Shown in pieces: positions 9,202-17,989 of a stretch of DNA of 33,061 nucleotides. Positions within the stretch are counted from its first letter, which is position 1. Every line of letters starts with the position of its first letter. The position numbers and the translations under genes are program-made. Source of the stretch: Microbacterium sp. (GTDB lineage: Bacteria; Actinomycetota; Actinomycetes; Actinomycetales; Microbacteriaceae). The notes under the pieces were generated by a model. It made no database searches and was not told where the DNA came from. It saw only the letters and a list, made by a program, of their open reading frames with translations. Where the stretch lies: contig NZTV01000092.1 of NCBI GenBank assembly GCA_002703245.1, positions 1 to 33,061 of the forward strand, read 5' to 3'.

Positions 9202-10626
9202 TCAGGTGGATGGGCGGCCGAACTCCTCCAAGAAGCGCAGCCACACCTCGCTGATCGTCGGATAGGCCGGGACGGCGTGCCACAGCCGGTCCACGGGCAC
9301 CTCGCCCACGACCGCGATCGTGGCCGCGTGCAGGAGCTCGGCCACATCCGGTCCCACGAAGGTCGCCCCCACGAGCACGCCCCGGTCGGTGTCGATCACC
9401 GCCCGGGCCCTGCCGCGGTAGTCGTCGCTGTGGGTGGAGGAGCCGGCCACCCACCCGAGGTCGTAGTCGACGACCCGGACGGTGCGCCCCGCGTTCCGCG
9501 CGGACGCGGCGGTCAGCCCGACCGACGCGACCTCCGGGTCGGTGAAGGTCACCTGCGGCACCGCGTCATGATCGGCGGTGGCCACGTGGGCGCCCCACGG
9601 GACGTCGTCGACGGCGGCGCCGGTCGCGCGCGCGGCGATGACATCACCGGCCGCCCGGGCCTGGTACTTCCCCTGGTGGGTGAGCAGGGCGCGGTGGTTG
9701 GCGTCACCGACGGCGTACAGCCAGTCGAACCCGTCCACACGCAGGGTGTCGTCGGTCTGCAGCCAGGAATCGGGTTCGAGGCCGATCGTCTCGAGCCCGA
9801 GGTCGCCGGTGCGCGGGATGCGGCCCGTGGCCACGAGCACCCGCTCGGCCGCCACCCGCGTGCCGTCCGACAGTTCGAGGTCGGCGCCGGTGTCGGTGCG
9901 ACCCGCCGCGGTCACCTCCACGGCGGTGCGCACCGTCGCGCCCATCCCGGTGAGGGACTCCGCGACCATCTGGCCCGCGAAGGGCTCCATCCCTCCCAGT
10001 AGGCCGGAGCGCGCGATCACGGTCACCTCGGTGCCGAACCCCGCGTACGCGGTGGCCATCTCGGTGCCCACGACACCGCCGCCCAGTACGGCGAGGGTTT
10101 TCGGGATCTCGCGGGCGCTGGTCGCTTCGCGACTGGTCCACGGCTCGACCTCGGCAAGGCCCGGGATATCGGGCAACATCGCCGCCGACCCGGTGCACAC
10201 GGCCACGGCGTGGCGCGCGACGAGTGTCTGGGTGCGTCCGGCGGAGTCGGTGACGACGAGGGTCTTCTCCGCCGTGAACCGGGCGTGACCGCGTACGAGC
10301 TCGATGCCGGCACGTTCGACCCACTCCTCCTGCGACGAGTCGTCCCACTCGTGCGTCATCGCGTCGCGGCGGCGGAGGACCCCCGCCACGTCGACGCCGC
10401 CCGTGACGGCCTGCTTCGCGCCGTCGACCGCGCGCGCCGCGCGCAGCGCCGCGGCGCTGCGCAGCAGCGCCTTCGAGGGCATGCACGCCCAATACGAGCA
10501 CTCGCCGCCGACCAGCTCGGCCTCCACGATCGCCGTGCGCAGGCCTCCCTGCACCGCCCGGTCGGCGACGTTCTCGCCCACCGCCCCGGCGCCGACGACG
10601 ATGACATCGAATTCGCGTTCTGACAT
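9202..10626 (-). CDS. FAD/NAD(P)-dependent disulfide-reductase family oxidoreductase
   Basis: This 474-residue flavoprotein resembles dihydrolipoamide dehydrogenase and mercuric reductase. It has the FAD-binding DVIVVGAGAVGENVADRA, the redox motif GGECSYWACMPSKALLR (Cys-X4-Cys kept), the NAD(P)-binding AVLGGGVVGTEMATAYAGFG and the second FAD motif DWLYAVGDAN. In the C-terminal dimer motif, lipoamide dehydrogenases have HAHPTLSE; here it reads PAYPTISE, so the catalytic His is a Tyr. Mercuric reductases also have Tyr near here, but this protein lacks their C-terminal Cys pair. It is thus probably neither enzyme; a quinone or other small-molecule reductase is possible. ATG at 10626 is chosen because the FAD motif starts seven residues later and a -10 box lies seven bases upstream. 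Confidence 0.85.
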   Translation of the reverse strand: MSEREFDVIVVGAGAVGENVADRAVQGGLRTAIVEAELVGGECSYWACMPSKALLRSAAALRAARAVDGAKQAVTGGVDVAGVLRRRDAMTHEWDDSSQEEWVERAGIELVRGHARFTAEKTLVVTDSAGRTQTLVARHAVAVCTGSAAMLPDIPGLAEVEPWTSREATSAREIPKTLAVLGGGVVGTEMATAYAGFGTEVTVIARSGLLGGMEPFAGQMVAESLTGMGATVRTAVEVTAAGRTDTGADLELSDGTRVAAERVLVATGRIPRTGDLGLETIGLEPDSWLQTDDTLRVDGFDWLYAVGDANHRALLTHQGKYQARAAGDVIAARATGAAVDDVPWGAHVATADHDAVPQVTFTDPEVASVGLTAASARNAGRTVRVVDYDLGWVAGSSTHSDDYRGRARAVIDTDRGVLVGATFVGPDVAELLHAATIAVVGEVPVDRLWHAVPAYPTISEVWLRFLEEFGRPST

Positions 10627-10633
10627 GACCGTC

Positions 10634-10639
10634 ACGCTA
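10634..10639 (-). promoter_or_regulatory. -10 box TAGCGT of the flavoprotein gene
   Basis: On the minus strand TAGCGT is followed by seven bases (GACGGTC) and the ATG at 10626. No ribosome binding site is present, so a leaderless or near-leaderless transcript is likely. Confidence 0.5.
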
Positions 10640-10805
10640 CCGGTGCCGTCGGCGCGGGGACAGGCCTTGCCTGTCGTCCCCGCAGATGCGAGACGCACTG
10701 CCGCCGTCCGCGCCGCTTGCGGGCCGCATCCGCACCGGGGTGGGCATCCGCGGTCATGGCCGATTTCCGCCAGGAGCGACGTCGCCGACATGGCAGTGTG
10801 GAGCT

Positions 10806-12392
10806 ATGACCACCCCGGCGACGAGCTTCGACGAGCGCTATCGCGTGATCCGGTCGCGGGACCGTCGCTTCGACGGGCAATTCGTCACCGCGGTTCGCTC
10901 CACCGGGATCTACTGTCGCCCCAGTTGTCCGGCTCGTACGCCGAAAGAGGCCAACGTCACCTTCTATGCCACGTCCGCGGCGGCGCACGAGGCCGGATAC
11001 CGCGCGTGCAAGCGCTGCCTCCCCGAGGCGGCGCCCGGCTCGCCGCAATGGAACCTGCGCGGGGACGTCACGGCGAGGGCGATGCGCCTCATCGCCGACG
11101 GTGTCGTCGAGCGCGAAGGGGTGCCGGGACTTGCCGGGCGGCTCGGGTACTCGTCGCGCCACCTCACGCGCCTGCTCGCCGCCGAACTCGGCGCCGGCCC
11201 GCTCGCCCTGAGCCGCGCGCACCGGGCGCATACGGCGCGCATGCTTCTGGTCGGCACGGACATGCCCGCCGCCGATGTGGCGTTCTCCGCGGGGTTCCGC
11301 AGCGTCCGGCAGTTCAACGACACGGTGCTGGAGGTGTTCGGGATGACCCCCCTCCGCCTCCGCGCCACGCGCAGGGCGGGCGGCGCGGAGGCCGCGGCGC
11401 CGGGGGCGATCGACCTGCTGCTTCCGCACCGCGCTCCGCTGGACGGCGCCGGGCTGTTCGCATGGATGGCCGCCCGGGCCGTCCGCGGCGTCGAGGTCGC
11501 CGATGCGTCCTCCTTCTCGCGGGCCGTCAGACTCCCCGGCGGTGTCGCCCGGTTCCGGATCCGTCTGGAGGACGGCCGGGTGCGGCTGAACGCACGCCTG
11601 GACCACGTCGGAGATCTTCCCGTGCTGGTCACCCGCGTAAGGCGCTTGTTCGACCTCGACGCCGACCCGGTCGCGGTCGACGAAGCCCTCTCGCAGCATC
11701 CCGAGCTCACCGGACCGGTGGCGGCGGTCCCGGGTATCCGGGTCCCCGGAACCGCTGACCCGCACGAGATGCTCATCCGCGCGATGGTCGGTCAACAGAT
11801 CACCGTGGGGGCTGCGCGCACCGCGCTGACCACCCTCACGGACCGGCTGGGGGACCGGATCGAACCGCACGAGGGCATCGACCGGCTCTTCCCCACCATG
11901 ACGGCTATCGCCGAACATGGGCACGATGTGCTGCGTGGTCCCGCGGCCCGTATCCGTGCGATCACCGGTGCCGCCGCAGCACTGGCGTCGGGGGAGCTGG
12001 TCCTCGGGCCCGGCGACGACGGCGCGGAGCAACGCGCCGCACTGTTGGCGCGCGCCGGGATCGGGCCGTGGACGGCGGACTACGTGCGGATGCGCGTGCT
12101 CGGCGACCCCGACGTGACGTTGCCCGGTGATGTGGCCGTGCGATCCGGCGCGGCGGCCCTCGGTATCCCGAGCGACCCCCGTGGGCTGACCACGTGGGCC
12201 GAGCGTCTCGCGCCCTGGCGCAGCTACCTCACCGCGCATCTGTGGGCCGCAGCACCGGTCGCCACGCGCGGCGCCCGCGCGCGACGTGTCGCGGGCCCCG
12301 CCGAGGTGCGAAACCGCACCTCACCCACCCCTGAATCCGAACCGGGCCGCCCCTCCGAACCGGTCCAGACCCCGAGCCGGGAGGCCTCATGA
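10806..12392 (+). CDS. Ada-AlkA fusion: methylphosphotriester-sensing regulator with 3-methyladenine DNA glycosylase
   Basis: The 528-residue protein joins three parts. Residues 1-80 form the Ada zinc domain with Cys37, Cys41, Cys68 and Cys71 ([17 protein letters not shown]); in E. coli Ada the first of these takes methyl groups from DNA phosphotriesters. Residues about 85-190 are an AraC-type helix-turn-helix pair. The rest is AlkA-like: an N-terminal domain, then a HhH-GPD glycosylase with [20 protein letters not shown] and the catalytic-Asp region [12 protein letters not shown]. The C-terminal O6-methylguanine domain of E. coli Ada is absent; the next gene supplies it. The last 40 residues are a Pro/Arg-rich tail. 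ATG 10806 directly precedes the Ada domain, with a weak -10 (CAGTGT) six bases before it. It likely activates its own operon after alkylation. Confidence 0.93.
   Translation: MTTPATSFDERYRVIRSRDRRFDGQFVTAVRSTGIYCRPSCPARTPKEANVTFYATSAAAHEAGYRACKRCLPEAAPGSPQWNLRGDVTARAMRLIADGVVEREGVPGLAGRLGYSSRHLTRLLAAELGAGPLALSRAHRAHTARMLLVGTDMPAADVAFSAGFRSVRQFNDTVLEVFGMTPLRLRATRRAGGAEAAAPGAIDLLLPHRAPLDGAGLFAWMAARAVRGVEVADASSFSRAVRLPGGVARFRIRLEDGRVRLNARLDHVGDLPVLVTRVRRLFDLDADPVAVDEALSQHPELTGPVAAVPGIRVPGTADPHEMLIRAMVGQQITVGAARTALTTLTDRLGDRIEPHEGIDRLFPTMTAIAEHGHDVLRGPAARIRAITGAAAALASGELVLGPGDDGAEQRAALLARAGIGPWTADYVRMRVLGDPDVTLPGDVAVRSGAAALGIPSDPRGLTTWAERLAPWRSYLTAHLWAAAPVATRGARARRVAGPAEVRNRTSPTPESEPGRPSEPVQTPSREAS
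12303..12322. repeat. Small 8-bp inverted repeat inside the Ada-AlkA tail
   Basis: GAGGTGCG (12303-12310), loop AAAC, CGCACCTC (12315-12322). It lies within the low-complexity 3' end of the glycosylase gene, where protein conservation has already ended. It looks like an intergenic hairpin that has been read through into coding sequence. It may also act as an internal attenuator before ogt. Confidence 0.5.
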
Positions 12393-12901
12393 CCGCGACG
12401 CTGCAGACTCTCGACACCCCGGACGGGGCCTTCACGATCCTCGCCGACGAGGACGGACGCGTGCTGGTCTCGGGCTGGACCGCCGACGCCGACGCGATCC
12501 TCGCGCGACTGCGTCCCGCTCAACGCCCGGGCCAGGTGCGCGTGGTCGCCGGTGAGGCGCCCGCGTCCGAGGCCGTCGCCGCGGTCGCGGCCTACTACGG
12601 CGGAGACCTCCGGGCCATCGACGATGTCGCCGTGTCGCAGACGGGGACGGCGCTCCAGCGCGCCGGGTGGGACGCGCTGCGCTGGATCGCCCCGGGACGT
12701 CCGCTCAGCTACACCGAGCTGGCCGTCGCCCTCGGGTCGCCGCGGGCGGTGCGCGCGGCCGCGGCGATCTGCGCCCGCAACGCCCCCGCCCTGTTCGTGC
12801 CGTGCCACCGGGTGTGCCGATCGGACGGCGGCCTCGGTGGATTCGCCTGGGGGCTCGAGGTCAAGCAGGCCCTCCTGGCGCGCGAATCCGTGGTCGACTG
12901 A
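12389..12901 (+). CDS. ogt: Methylated-DNA--protein-cysteine S-methyltransferase
   Basis: This 170-residue protein removes O6-methyl (and O4-methyl) groups from damaged bases by a one-time transfer to its own cysteine. The acceptor motif is [14 protein letters not shown] (PCHRV), with [17 protein letters not shown] after it, as in the family. The N-terminal ribonuclease-like part begins [15 protein letters not shown], and the DNA-binding [25 protein letters not shown] lies before the active site. Its ATG overlaps the Ada-AlkA stop by four bases (ATGA), so the two are co-expressed as an adaptive-response operon. Together they restore the activities found in one protein in E. coli Ada plus AlkA. 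Confidence 0.95.
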   Translation: MTATLQTLDTPDGAFTILADEDGRVLVSGWTADADAILARLRPAQRPGQVRVVAGEAPASEAVAAVAAYYGGDLRAIDDVAVSQTGTALQRAGWDALRWIAPGRPLSYTELAVALGSPRAVRAAAAICARNAPALFVPCHRVCRSDGGLGGFAWGLEVKQALLARESVVD

Positions 12902-12965
12902 GGCGAGGGCATCCCGGAACCTTCCCCCGGGAACCTCCGCGCCGAGGCCGCCGTCGACAATTCGC

Positions 12966-12995
12966 TTGCGGTCCGCGTCGTCGCACGGATATTCT
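12966..12995 (+). promoter_or_regulatory. Promoter of the leader ORF / ABC exporter transcript
   Basis: TTGCGG at 12966-12971 and TATTCT at 12990-12995 are 18 bases apart, close to the housekeeping sigma consensus. Transcription would start near 13002, about 40 bases before the 25-codon leader ORF and about 260 bases before the first ABC gene. This gives an unusually long 5' untranslated region for this genome, where other genes are leaderless. Confidence 0.55.
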
Positions 12996-13042
12996 GGACG
13001 GCTGTCGCCGATCGTGACTGTTTCGAACCCCAGGAGGATGCC

Positions 13043-13120
13043 ATGTCCCACGCCGCCGCTGTGAAGAGCGCATCCATCCTGATCATCGGGTTCCGCACGA
13101 TTCCCTGCCGCGCCCGCTGA
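13043..13120 (+). CDS. 25-residue leader peptide (putative stalling/attenuation peptide)
   Basis: A short ORF starts ATG at 13043 with AGGAGG at 13032-13037, the best ribosome binding site in this stretch, and stops at 13118-13120. The product begins [10 protein letters not shown] and ends [10 protein letters not shown]. It lies alone in the 361-bp gap between ogt and the exporter genes, on the same strand, 142 bp before the first ABC gene. The last three residues, Arg-Ala-Arg, match the R/K-X-R/K pattern known to cause macrolide-dependent ribosome stalling. Bacillus bmrCD, another heterodimeric ABC exporter, is controlled through a leader peptide (BmrB), which is the precedent for this reading. 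That the ORF is translated and regulatory is inference; the ORF and its site are seen directly. Confidence 0.6.
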   Translation: MSHAAAVKSASILIIGFRTIPCRAR

Positions 13121-13262
13121 GTCCCCCCGCGCACCGGATGTGCGTCGCGGGCCCTTTCGGCCCTTCCGTGCGTTCATCGGTACGAACGCCCTTTCTCCCC
13201 GCGCCGATCGGCGCCTCCCCACCGCCTCGCCCGCGGTTCGCTCCACCACTCCCACAAGGATC
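13121..13262 (+). promoter_or_regulatory. Candidate attenuator between leader ORF and ABC genes
   Basis: CGCAC at 13130-13134 can pair with GTGCG at 13140-13144 or, with the adjacent CGG, with CCGTGCG at 13166-13172; the two pairings exclude each other. A small hairpin GGGCC(13149-13153)/GGCCC(13159-13163) sits inside the second one. Further down is the 14-bp palindrome GCGCCGATCGGCGC (13201-13214). No strong poly-T tract is present, so the mechanism (transcription attenuation or control of translation) cannot be told from sequence. The AAGGA site at 13256-13260 serves the ABC gene and is not clearly sequestered. Confidence 0.45.
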
Positions 13263-15101
13263 ATGACCATCACCGCCGCTCCCGACCACACCGATCCGAC
13301 TCCGCCTCGCCTCTCGACCCCGCGCGCGCTCGCGCGATTGCTGCCCTTCGCCAAACCGGTCCTGCCGCGTCTGGCGCTCGGCGGTGTCAGCGCCCTCGGC
13401 GCGAGCATCCTCGCCCTCATGATCCCGTTGATCCTGGAGGAGGTCGTCCGGGGGCCCATCGCGTCGGGGTCGACCGTACTCATCGCGTGGGGCGCCGCCG
13501 CGATCCTCGGGCTCGGCCTGGCCGAAGCCCTGATGGTGTGGCTGCGTCGCTGGTTCGTCCTCGCACCGGCGACGCTGATGGAATACGACATCCGGCAGAC
13601 GTTCTATTCGCGTCTGCAACGCCTGCCCGTCGCGTTCCACGACCGGTGGCAGTCCGGGCAGCTGCTCAGTCGCGTGATGCAGGACATCAGCATGCTGCGC
13701 CGCTGGATCGCGTTCGGCCTCGTCCTGCTCGTGGTCAACGTGCTCACGATCCTCGTCGGTGCCGCGCTGCTGTTCCGGTGGCACTGGGCACTCGGCACGA
13801 TCTTCCTGGTCACCTCCGCCCCGCTGTGGTACGCCGGGTACCGGTTCGAGAAGACCTACGGCACCCTGGCCCGGCAGAGCCAGGACCAGGCCGGCGACCT
13901 CGCGACCAGCGTCGAGGAGAGCGTCCACGGCATCCGCGTGCTCAAGGCCTTCGGTCGAGGCTCGCATGCGTTGAAGAAGTTCACCCGGCAGGCCGAGACC
14001 CTGCGGGAGACCGAGCTCGACAAGGCCCGCGCGGTCGGCTGGATTTGGTTCTGGCTGGTGCTGCTCCCCGACATCGCGTTCGCGCTGTGCCTCGGTGCGG
14101 GCATCTACCTCGTCGCGATGGGCCAGCTCGGCGTCGGTGAACTCGTGGCGTTCTTCGCGATGACGACGATCCTGCGGTGGCCCGTGGAATCGATCGGATT
14201 CCTGTTCTCCTTCCTGCTGGATGCGCGTACCGCGACCGATCGCATCTTCGAGGTGTTCGACGAGGAGAACCCGATCGTCGACCCGGACGAGCCGAAGACC
14301 ATCGACCAGCCGCGCGGTGAGCTCGCCTTCGAAGGCGTCCACTTCCGCTACCAGGATGCCCGCGACCACGAGCGCGACCTGCTCGACGGCGTCGACCTGG
14401 TGCTCCGCCCGGGGGAGACGATGGCGCTGGTCGGCCTCACCGGCTCGGGCAAAACGACGCTGACGACCCTGCCCGGCCGTCTCTACGACGTCACCGCCGG
14501 CCGCGTCACCGTCGACGGCGTGGATGTGCGCGACCTGACGCTGGCCGAGCTGCGCACCCACGTCGGTATGGCTTTCGAGGACGCCACCTTGTTCTCCCAG
14601 ACGGTGCGGGAGAACGTGTTGCTCGGACGCGAGGACCTCGAGCGCGGGAGCGACGAGGCCGAGCGTATCCTCCGCGAGGCCCTCCAGGTGGCCCAGGCCC
14701 ACTTCGTCGACGACCTCCCGCGCGGCGTGGACACCGTCATCGGCGAGGAGGGGCTGAGCCTTTCCGGGGGCCAGCGCCAGCGGCTCGCCCTGGCACGCGC
14801 GGTCGCGGCACGCCCGTCGATCCTCGTGCTCGACGATCCGCTGTCGGCGCTCGATGTCGACACCGAGGCCCTGGTGGAGGATGCGCTTCGCGAGGTGCTG
14901 CACGACACCACGGCCTTGATCGTCGCCCACCGCCCGTCGACGGTCATGCTCGCCGATCGGGTGGCCCTCCTGGAAGCGGGCAAGGTCACCGCGGTCGGGG
15001 CGCACTCCGACCTGTTGCGCGAGAGCGCGCACTACCGGCATGTGATCTCGAGCCTCGAAGACGACCACGCGCGTGCGCGCGAGACGGAGGTGAACCTGTG
15101 A
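13263..15101 (+). CDS. ABC exporter, half-transporter with degenerate catalytic site (subunit 1)
   Basis: This 612-residue half-transporter has an N-terminal six-helix exporter domain (about residues 20-330) and a C-terminal ATPase. Walker A is GLTGSGKTT near 391, the signature [16 protein letters not shown] near 498, Walker B ILVLDDP near 520, with D-loop SALD and switch histidine in IVAHRPS. The residue after Walker B is Asp instead of the catalytic Glu, as in TM287 and BmrC, so its own ATP site should hydrolyse poorly. It must pair with the next gene product. ATG at 13263 has AAGGA three bases upstream. The likely role is drug or lipid export across the membrane; the substrate is unknown. 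A leader ORF precedes it. Confidence 0.92.
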   Translation: MTITAAPDHTDPTPPRLSTPRALARLLPFAKPVLPRLALGGVSALGASILALMIPLILEEVVRGPIASGSTVLIAWGAAAILGLGLAEALMVWLRRWFVLAPATLMEYDIRQTFYSRLQRLPVAFHDRWQSGQLLSRVMQDISMLRRWIAFGLVLLVVNVLTILVGAALLFRWHWALGTIFLVTSAPLWYAGYRFEKTYGTLARQSQDQAGDLATSVEESVHGIRVLKAFGRGSHALKKFTRQAETLRETELDKARAVGWIWFWLVLLPDIAFALCLGAGIYLVAMGQLGVGELVAFFAMTTILRWPVESIGFLFSFLLDARTATDRIFEVFDEENPIVDPDEPKTIDQPRGELAFEGVHFRYQDARDHERDLLDGVDLVLRPGETMALVGLTGSGKTTLTTLPGRLYDVTAGRVTVDGVDVRDLTLAELRTHVGMAFEDATLFSQTVRENVLLGREDLERGSDEAERILREALQVAQAHFVDDLPRGVDTVIGEEGLSLSGGQRQRLALARAVAARPSILVLDDPLSALDVDTEALVEDALREVLHDTTALIVAHRPSTVMLADRVALLEAGKVTAVGAHSDLLRESAHYRHVISSLEDDHARARETEVNL

Positions 15102-16912
15102 GCACCGCGATCCTCGGGACCAGCGGGGAAGACCGCTCCGACTACACCCGGGAGGAGAGCCGCTCGATCCGCCGGCGTTCCCTGCGCCTGCTCGGCTCGC
15201 TCGTGGGGAACCTGCGCTGGCAGCTCGTGCTGGCCGCCGTCGTGCTCATCGTGTCCACGGCGCTGCGCGTCGCGGGCCCGGCCCTGATCACCTACGGCAT
15301 CAACACCGCGCTGCCGGCGGCGGTGGACCGCATGGACTGGATGCCGACCATCGGCGTGGTCGCGGTGTATCTGCTCACCGCGTTCGGTGGAGCGGGGCTG
15401 GTCGGCTGGTACGCCGTGGTCGCGGCGCGTCTGACCCAGGCGATCATGCTCGACCTGCGCAAGCGCATCTTCCTGCACACGCAGCGGTTGAGCCTGGAGT
15501 TCCACGAGTCCTACACCTCCGGCCGGATCATCTCCCGGCAGACCAGCGACCTCGACACCATCCGAGAGCTCCTGGACGGTGGGCTGAACGAACTCGTCTC
15601 GGGGCTGCTGTACGGCGGGTTCACCCTCGTCGCGCTGCTGCTGCTGGACTGGCAGTCCGGCGTCATCCTCGTCGTGATGGGCATCCCGCTGTTCTTCCTC
15701 ATGCGGTGGTTCTACCTGCGCTCGCAGCTGGTCTACCGCGAGTCGCGGGTGATCAGTGCGCAGGTGATCGTGAAGTTCGTCGAGACGATGACCGGCATCC
15801 GCGCCGTGAAGGCGTTCCGCAAGGAACCGCGCAACGACGACGAGTTCGGGGGCCTGGCGATGCGGTATCGCGACGTCAACATCCGGTCCATCCGCCTGTT
15901 CGGCACGTTCGAGCCCGGCCTCATGTCGATCGCGTCGGTATCGCTGGCGCTCATCGTGTTCTGGGGTGGTGTGCGTGTGGCCGACGGGGCCATCGCGATC
16001 GGAACCCTCGTGGGCGCGGTGCTGTATGTGCGCAACTTCTTCTCGCCGCTGCAGGAGGTCGCCTTCTTCTTGAACTCCTACCAGTCGGCGACCGCGGCCC
16101 TGGAGAAGGTGTCGGGTGTGCTGGAGGAGGAGCCGACCGTGCCCGACCCCGCCGAGCCGGTGGACCTGTGGGAGGCGCGCGGGCATGTCCGTTTCGACGA
16201 TGTGCGCTTCGGGTACTCCGACGAGCGGGTGATCCTCCCCGATTTCACCCTCGACATCCCGGCGGGGCAGACGATCGCGTTGGTGGGGACCACCGGTGCG
16301 GGGAAGTCGACCCTCGCCAAGCTCGTCTCGCGCTTCTACGACCCGACGCGGGGTGCGATCACGCTCGACGGTGTCGACCTGCGCAGCCTGCATCCAAAGG
16401 ATCTGCGGCGCGCGATCGTGATGGTCACACAGGAGGCCTACCTGTTCAGCGGTACCGTCGCCGACAACATCGCGTTGGGCAAGCCCGACGCGACGGTGGA
16501 GGAGATCCGGGATGCCGCGCGCGCGGTGGGCGCGCACGAGTTCATCGAAGCGCTGCCCGACGGGTACGCCACCGACGTCAACAAGCGCGGCGGACGCGTG
16601 TCGGCGGGTCAGCGTCAGCTGATCTCGTTCGCCCGGGCTTTCCTGGCCGACCCGGCCGTGCTGATCCTCGACGAGGCGACCGCGTCGCTGGACATCCCGA
16701 GCGAACGTCTCATCCAGGATGCACTGCAGACCCTGTTGTCCGATCGCACGGCGATCATCATCGCGCACCGTCTGTCGACGGTCGCGATCGCCGACCGGGT
16801 GCTCGTGATGGAACACGGCCGCATCATCGAGGACGACGCCCCCGCCACCCTCATCGAGGGCGACGGCAAGTTCGCCCAGCTGCACAGCGCCTGGCAGCAG
16901 TCCCTGGTCTGA
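15098..16912 (+). CDS. ABC exporter, half-transporter with intact catalytic Glu (subunit 2)
   Basis: This 604-residue half-transporter has six predicted helices followed by an ATPase domain. Walker A is GTTGAGKST near residue 397, the signature is degenerate (RVSAGQRQ near 500, instead of LSGGQ), Walker B is [11 protein letters not shown] near 522 with the catalytic Glu kept, and the switch His is in IIAHRLSTV. This is the mirror image of subunit 1: the site formed by its Walker motifs and the LSGGQ of subunit 1 is functional, the other is not. Such pairing defines heterodimeric multidrug exporters (LmrCD, BmrCD, TM287/288). The GTG start overlaps the upstream stop by four bases (GTGA), which couples translation and suggests equal amounts. 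Confidence 0.92.
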   Translation: MSTAILGTSGEDRSDYTREESRSIRRRSLRLLGSLVGNLRWQLVLAAVVLIVSTALRVAGPALITYGINTALPAAVDRMDWMPTIGVVAVYLLTAFGGAGLVGWYAVVAARLTQAIMLDLRKRIFLHTQRLSLEFHESYTSGRIISRQTSDLDTIRELLDGGLNELVSGLLYGGFTLVALLLLDWQSGVILVVMGIPLFFLMRWFYLRSQLVYRESRVISAQVIVKFVETMTGIRAVKAFRKEPRNDDEFGGLAMRYRDVNIRSIRLFGTFEPGLMSIASVSLALIVFWGGVRVADGAIAIGTLVGAVLYVRNFFSPLQEVAFFLNSYQSATAALEKVSGVLEEEPTVPDPAEPVDLWEARGHVRFDDVRFGYSDERVILPDFTLDIPAGQTIALVGTTGAGKSTLAKLVSRFYDPTRGAITLDGVDLRSLHPKDLRRAIVMVTQEAYLFSGTVADNIALGKPDATVEEIRDAARAVGAHEFIEALPDGYATDVNKRGGRVSAGQRQLISFARAFLADPAVLILDEATASLDIPSERLIQDALQTLLSDRTAIIIAHRLSTVAIADRVLVMEHGRIIEDDAPATLIEGDGKFAQLHSAWQQSLV

Positions 16913-16951
16913 GCCCCTGCTCCGCCCCAGGCGGTCTCCCGCCGCACCGAA

Positions 16952-17018
16952 GTCGGAGAATCGCGCCGATGTCGGAGGATAGGGCCCAGTTTCTCCGTCA
17001 TTGCGCCGATTCTCCGAC
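16952..17018. repeat. Long imperfect palindrome, copy A
   Basis: Arms of about 28 bases (16952-16979 and 16990-17018) flank a loop around TAGGGCCCAG. The outer 12 bases, GTCGGAGAATCG and CGATTCTCCGAC, pair perfectly; there are a few mismatches and one bulge further in. It lies between the convergent ABC exporter and DUF559 genes and could terminate both. Its left arm (16952-16978) is identical over 27 bases to the left arm of the palindrome at 17990, so it belongs to a repeat family rather than being a plain terminator. Confidence 0.8.
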
Positions 17019-17049
17019 ATCGGGTCGACGGTCCGCGTGGAGGCGGCGG

Positions 17050-17883
17050 TCATGCGAGGTGGTCTCCCGCCGCGATGGCGCGCCCGATCGTCCGCTCGAC
17101 CGCCGGCCAGTCGTGGACGACCTGGGCATAGCTGAAGCGCAGCACGGTGAAGCCGCGCAACCGAAGCTCGGCGTCGTGCCGGAGGTCGCGGGTGCGGTCC
17201 TTCGACGACGAGTGGTGCGCGAAACCGTCGAGCTGGACCACGAGCCGTTCGCCGATCAGCAGGTCGACGGGGTGCCCCGCGAGGAACACCTGCTGTCGGA
17301 TCGGAACGCCCCAGCGCGACAGGCGCACGATGGCGATGGTCTCCAGACCGGAGTCGGAGAGACCGTCGGCCTCGTCCGCGCAGGCGGCGGCGGCGCGCGA
17401 GGTCCAGCGGACCCGGCGCAGTGCGTCCAGAGACAGCCTCTCGGTACGAATCGCCGACTCCCACACCACGAGGGCGGTCTCCGGATCGACGCAGGAGGCG
17501 ATGTGCGCGAGGGCGTCCTCGACGGACTCCAGCAGGGATGTGGGCGGCACCGGAGAGATCGGCTTGGTCCAATGCGAGACACCGTCGAACGCCTCCGCGC
17601 GCCCGTGCGGGCGGAAGTGGAGGTGGGGTCGGGTGTCCACGTTCTCGGGGATCCACCAGCCTCGCCGTCGCGCGACCGACAGGCAGGCCACCCGGCCACC
17701 GAGACCGGCAGCGCGCGTCAGCTCCGCATCCCCGTGGGGGAGCGCGATCCACACGCGTCTGACACGGCGCGCACGACCCGCCGCGACCTCATCGGCGATC
17801 ACGCGCGGCGTGAAGCCGGCTCTGGCCAGGTCGTCGCGGTGCGCGATCCCCGCGCGTGCGGCCAGCCATCCCACCAGATCCAT
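17050..17883 (-). CDS. DUF559 (Vsr-fold endonuclease-like) protein
   Basis: This 277-residue protein ends in a DUF559 domain related to the very-short-patch repair endonuclease fold. The core is HPVDLLIGERLVVQLDG (about residues 205-221), followed by FAHHSSSKDRTRDLRHDAELRLRGFTVLRFSYAQV. The Asp of VDLL matches the catalytic Asp of Vsr. The N-terminal 60 residues (LAARAGIAHRDDLARAGFTPRVIADEVAAGRARRVRRVWIA) look like the winged-helix domain of AbiEi-type proteins. Such proteins are common, often in many copies, in Microbacteriaceae; their role is not established. The ATG at 17883 is chosen because it opens the AbiEi-like domain; the upstream in-frame stretch is low-complexity and crosses a palindrome. 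The gene is flanked by two related palindromes. Confidence 0.85.
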   Translation of the reverse strand: MDLVGWLAARAGIAHRDDLARAGFTPRVIADEVAAGRARRVRRVWIALPHGDAELTRAAGLGGRVACLSVARRRGWWIPENVDTRPHLHFRPHGRAEAFDGVSHWTKPISPVPPTSLLESVEDALAHIASCVDPETALVVWESAIRTERLSLDALRRVRWTSRAAAACADEADGLSDSGLETIAIVRLSRWGVPIRQQVFLAGHPVDLLIGERLVVQLDGFAHHSSSKDRTRDLRHDAELRLRGFTVLRFSYAQVVHDWPAVERTIGRAIAAGDHLA

Positions 17884-17989
17884 GCCGCCAGGCTGGCCCC
17901 GCACCGGGGTGGATGCCCGTCCGTCACGCCATCTGTGGACACGGCGGGATCTCCCCGCACCTGTGGAGGACCATGCACCGGGCGGCGTC

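Noticed and set aside
9202..10626. Mercuric reductase annotation for the flavoprotein
   Set aside because: There is no heavy-metal-binding N-terminal domain, no C-terminal cysteine pair and no mer genes nearby.
12902..12965. A terminator after ogt
   Set aside because: The sequence has short repeats (GGAACCT twice, a CCCGGG core) but no stem long enough to claim a terminator.
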